A stretch of 64,000 nt of DNA from an uncultured Methanoregula sp. (GTDB lineage Archaea > Halobacteriota > Methanomicrobia > Methanomicrobiales > Methanospirillaceae). Of the stretch, positions 61,123 through 64,000 are shown one piece after another (positions within the stretch are counted from its first letter, which is position 1; every line of letters begins with the position of its first letter). The position numbers and the translations under genes were made by a program. The stretch is from assembly GCF_963678795.1 (NCBI RefSeq), contig NZ_OY787452.1, positions 558,001 to 622,000 of the forward strand. The letters run 5' to 3'. Below the pieces are notes generated by a model. The model was not told where the DNA came from. It made no database searches and was given only the letters and a program-made list of their open reading frames with translations.

Positions 61123-62376
61123 TCAAGTCGGATCTGGTTGTTCTTTTCCGAACATCCAGAACAATTTCCGGTACATCCGGGAGAATGCAGTCCTCTCCAG
61201 CAGGAAGACAAGGATAGAGCAGACAAGGATACTGAAGAAGATGACAATATACGTTACATCCTGGATGGTCTGGCCGGCAACGACACCTGCTTCAAGCGGC
61301 AGGGATGCAAGAACTGCAGCTGCCAGTCCCTTGGGTTCCATGACCGCGACAATCGCCGCATCCGATGCAGGAATCTTCCGGGGAATGGTGAACCAGACAA
61401 TGACGATCCGGGCCAGGTAGATGAGGATGGTGATCGCAGCCCCGAGGTAAATAATATTCATGTTGGTGAAGTGGATCGAGATCCCGATATAGATGAAGAA
61501 GAACGTTTTCAGGAGGGAAACCAGCTGGGCAAAAAATTCCTTTTCAACGGGAGTGAGTTCGACCTGTGTAACATTATCGCCAAGGAACGGGAGGATCTTC
61601 TCTGCCTTGAAATAATTCAGGTTGCCCAGTGTTAAGCCGAGTGCAAGGGCAGCAATGGCACCGGAGAATCCGAGCAGGCTGACGAAGCCAAAGACGATGA
61701 AAACAAATGCCGGGGTGATGAAGATGCTCTTGATGCTTGCGAGCCTATGATATACGGATGACCACCAGATGCCGGCAACGACACCGATGATGATGGCAAT
61801 CAGGAACGAGGAGAGAAGGTTGCCGACCAGGTGGCCGATATTGAATTCCTGGATTTTTACAACGTCGAGAAGGGCGAGCAGAACCACGATGCAGAGCACA
61901 TCGCTGATCGCCGATTCGAGCGCGAGGATTGCCTTGGTATCGTTCCTGATATTGAGGTAATTGGTGAACGGGATGACAACCGCCGATGAGGTACCACCAA
62001 GAATCGCACCGAGCATGCAGGATTCGATGAAAGAGAATCCCGCCATGTAATGCATGATCACGATGCAGATGGCAGTTATGACAATGAAATTGGCAACCGT
62101 GATGGCAGTTGTCCCGGTGATGGATTTTTTCAGGGTCTCTATCGTGATGTGCAGGCCGCCTTCGAACAGGATGATGGCCAGCGTGACCATCGTGAAGAGC
62201 GGACCAACAACTCCGAACGCAGAAGGGGCGACGAGGCCCAGGAACGGGCCGACAATGATACCGATGGCGATGAGAAAGAGTACATCGGGAATCTTGGTGA
62301 GTGTAAAAAACCGCGAGAGGATATTGCCGAGGAAAATAAGAAGGCCCAGGAAGAGTACGGTTACCGCTGCATCCAT
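61123..62376 (-). CDS. Cation:proton antiporter (CPA1/NhaP-like)
   Basis: Antiporter of 417 residues with about twelve membrane helices, exchanging Na+ or K+ for protons. The family signatures are IGIIVGPFLGL, LFEGGLHI, GAILGGTSSAVVIP and ALESAISDVLCIVVLLAL, where the ESAISD stretch holds the ion-binding acids. The C terminus is short, without TrkA-type domains. It lies next to a Kup K+ transporter, consistent with a small ion-balance group. Confidence 0.9.
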   Translation of the reverse strand: MDAAVTVLFLGLLIFLGNILSRFFTLTKIPDVLFLIAIGIIVGPFLGLVAPSAFGVVGPLFTMVTLAIILFEGGLHITIETLKKSITGTTAITVANFIVITAICIVIMHYMAGFSFIESCMLGAILGGTSSAVVIPFTNYLNIRNDTKAILALESAISDVLCIVVLLALLDVVKIQEFNIGHLVGNLLSSFLIAIIIGVVAGIWWSSVYHRLASIKSIFITPAFVFIVFGFVSLLGFSGAIAALALGLTLGNLNYFKAEKILPFLGDNVTQVELTPVEKEFFAQLVSLLKTFFFIYIGISIHFTNMNIIYLGAAITILIYLARIVIVWFTIPRKIPASDAAIVAVMEPKGLAAAVLASLPLEAGVVAGQTIQDVTYIVIFFSILVCSILVFLLERTAFSRMYRKLFWMFGKEQPDPT

Positions 62377-62483
62377 TGGGTATGCGTTGATCTGAATGGA
62401 AAATATAGGTTTTCCAGAATCACTCTTTTAAAAACTCCCGCCTGCCCGGAAAAGAGATATGGGATTCACCCCTTTTTTTTATC

Positions 62484-62654
62484 ATGAAGCCCGGTAAAGA
62501 ATTCATCAAAAAACCTGACAGTGATATGGTCAATGAACCCGTCAAGGATGACGAGGGAATAGATGCTTTTCTGATTCTCCAGATTGTTGGCGGTATTTTC
62601 GTTGTAATTTTTATTGCCTGGTTTATTCTCCACGTTGTCATGCATTTAGTCTGA
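62484..62654 (+). CDS. Small single-helix membrane protein
   Basis: A 56-residue protein with a charged N-terminal half (MKPGKEFIKKPDSDMVNEPV) and a C-terminal membrane helix (LQIVGGIFVVIFIAWFILHV). It sits about 100 bp upstream of kup in the same direction. No family is recognised. The clean hydrophilic/hydrophobic layout supports a real gene, though its ribosome binding site is weak. It could be a small partner of the transporter. Confidence 0.52.
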   Translation: MKPGKEFIKKPDSDMVNEPVKDDEGIDAFLILQIVGGIFVVIFIAWFILHVVMHLV

Positions 62655-62753
62655 TATCCCATCACCAATCTGTTTTTGTATGTGAGTGGGATCAAGAACG
62701 ATGCCCGGGGAAAAACCCAAAAGGGTTTCTTATTTCAGGATCGAGTATAGGTG

Positions 62754-64000
62754 ATGGGCGAGACAGGAACCCCGATATCAAAAATCGTAAAATCCCTCGG
62801 TCTTGTCTTCGGGGATATCGGTACCAGCCCGATCTACACGGTCGGCGCCATCCTGCTCTTCCTGCTCCCCACGAGCTTCAACATCTTCGGGCTCCTCTCC
62901 CTCGTCACGTGGACGCTATTCACCATCATCACAGTCCAGTACATCTGGCTTGCCACGTCGCTCTCTGATAAAGGCGAGGGCGGAACGATCGTTCTCAAAA
63001 CGCTCCTTGATTCCCTGCTGAAGCCAGGTATTACCGCATCCGCTGTATCGGTCCTCACGATCATCGGGATCGCCCTCTTCATCGGGGACGGGGTAATCAC
63101 ACCGGCCATCAGTATCCTCTCAGCAGTCGAAGGCATCCTGCTGATCCCCGGGTTCCAGGAAACCAGTCAGATGGTGATCCTTCTCATTGCTGTCATCATT
63201 GCCACAGGATTGTTCCTTTTCCAGCGGCGGGGAACCGAGCGGGTGGCCTTTGCGTTTGGTCCCGTTATGGTGATCTGGTTCGGCGCACTTGCCGTATTTG
63301 GCATAATATCTGTCATCAGCGCCCCGCAGGTGCTTTTTGCCCTGAGCCCGACCTATGCCCTGGCATTTATTCTGGAAAACGGCTGGGCGTCCCTGATCGT
63401 GATGTCGGCCGTGATCCTCTGTGTCACCGGGGGTGAGGCGCTCTACGCCGATATGGGGCACCTTGGCAGGGAGCCGATCGTCAAGGGCTGGGTCGTGGTC
63501 TTCCCCGCTCTCGTGCTCAGTTACCTCGGTCAGGGGGCGTATGTCCTGATGACCGGTAATACCCATAACGTTCTCTTCTCGATGGTTGACCACATCAGCC
63601 CGGTAATATACGTCCCCTTCCTCCTCCTAAGTATCTGTGCGACCGTCATCGCATCGCAGGCAATGATCTCCGGGATGTTCTCGATTGTTTACCAGGGCAT
63701 GACCACCCGCATCCTTCCCAAGATGAAGATCGAGTACACCTCCTCCGAACTGCGGTCACAGATCTATATAGATACCATCAACTGGCTGCTGCTCGCCGCC
63801 GTTCTGATTGTGATGTTTGAATTCCGCTCATCTGAGAACCTGTCAGCCGCATACGGCCTTGCTGTTTCGGGCTCGATGTTGATCTCCGCCATCATGATGG
63901 CGATCATTTTTCTGCACCAGAATAAACCGGTCCAGATGATTATTTCCGGCTCACTCATCATCATTGACGGTTTGTTCTTCAGCTCCACGCTCTTCAAGAT
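62754..64000 (+). CDS. kup: Kup-family potassium uptake protein (runs off the window)
   Basis: First 415 residues of a K+:H+ symporter; the gene continues past 64000. The family signature SLGLVFGDIGTSPIYTVGAI opens the protein, followed by SDKGEGGTIVLKTLL, GDGVITPAISILSAVEG and CVTGGEALYADMGHLGREPI, with many membrane helices. The ATG at 62754 is preceded by AGGTG at very short distance; a GTG one codon earlier is possible. Confidence 0.92.
   Translation, partial: MGETGTPISKIVKSLGLVFGDIGTSPIYTVGAILLFLLPTSFNIFGLLSLVTWTLFTIITVQYIWLATSLSDKGEGGTIVLKTLLDSLLKPGITASAVSVLTIIGIALFIGDGVITPAISILSAVEGILLIPGFQETSQMVILLIAVIIATGLFLFQRRGTERVAFAFGPVMVIWFGALAVFGIISVISAPQVLFALSPTYALAFILENGWASLIVMSAVILCVTGGEALYADMGHLGREPIVKGWVVVFPALVLSYLGQGAYVLMTGNTHNVLFSMVDHISPVIYVPFLLLSICATVIASQAMISGMFSIVYQGMTTRILPKMKIEYTSSELRSQIYIDTINWLLLAAVLIVMFEFRSSENLSAAYGLAVSGSMLISAIMMAIIFLHQNKPVQMIISGSLIIIDGLFFSSTLFK

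Overview
The window comes from a hydrogenotrophic methanogenic archaeon, most likely of the order Methanomicrobiales and probably close to Methanoregula. The evidence is a complete methyl-coenzyme M reductase operon (mcrBDCGA), formylmethanofuran:H4MPT formyltransferase (ftr), heterodisulfide reductase hdrCBA with mvhD and a polyferredoxin, coenzyme B (aks) biosynthesis genes, methanogenesis-marker proteins, archaeal TATA-type promoters and aIF1A. Genus assignment is inference from general family resemblance. No rRNA, tRNA or transposase was recognised.

Layout. 0-7 kb: small conserved hypotheticals (YkgJ-type, DUF504, LUD, TerB, a CxxC-x17-CxxC protein) and a membrane-protein gene broken by a tiny CRISPR-like array. 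7-14 kb: a candidate structured RNA, dCMP deaminase, a histidine kinase, a Fic/Doc-like protein, the repair pair nreA-dinB, and aIF1A. 14-28.7 kb: a frameshifted YkgJ pseudogene, an RMD1-like protein, a MarR-ABC exporter operon, MFS, PEBP, CorA, MntP, UvdE, MsrB, GtrA and a GT39 glycosyltransferase. 28.8-39.4 kb: a cell-surface region with a winged-helix/FHA regulator, a transmembrane beta-helix receptor Ser/Thr kinase, a lipoprotein, a PKD protein, and an ABC exporter with a surface adaptor. Five minus-strand promoters here share a 14-bp element about 51 bp upstream of the TATA box. 40-48.7 kb: nine co-directional overlapping genes containing aksA, aksD, aksE and aksF plus a TPP enzyme, a radical SAM protein, two MMP11-type proteins and an unknown. 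48.7-60.8 kb: the methanogenesis core. 61-64 kb: an Na+/H+ antiporter, a small membrane protein and the start of a Kup K+ transporter.

How it works together. Ftr takes part in CO2 reduction. HdrABC-MvhD regenerates CoM-SH and CoB-SH while reducing ferredoxin, with the polyferredoxin as the likely electron wire. Mcr releases methane. The aks operon makes the acyl chain of CoB, so CoB supply, heterodisulfide recycling and the final step sit within 20 kb.

Most notable observations: (1) a 3-repeat, 2-spacer array with exact 61-bp period inside a coding sequence, whose repeat is itself host coding sequence, as expected for off-target spacer integration; (2) a putative surface regulon with a fixed-distance upstream element surrounding a kinase/FHA regulator pair; (3) a nine-gene overlapping operon that suggests candidates for unassigned CoB-biosynthesis steps. 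All functional calls rest on reading motifs by eye; no database searches were run.
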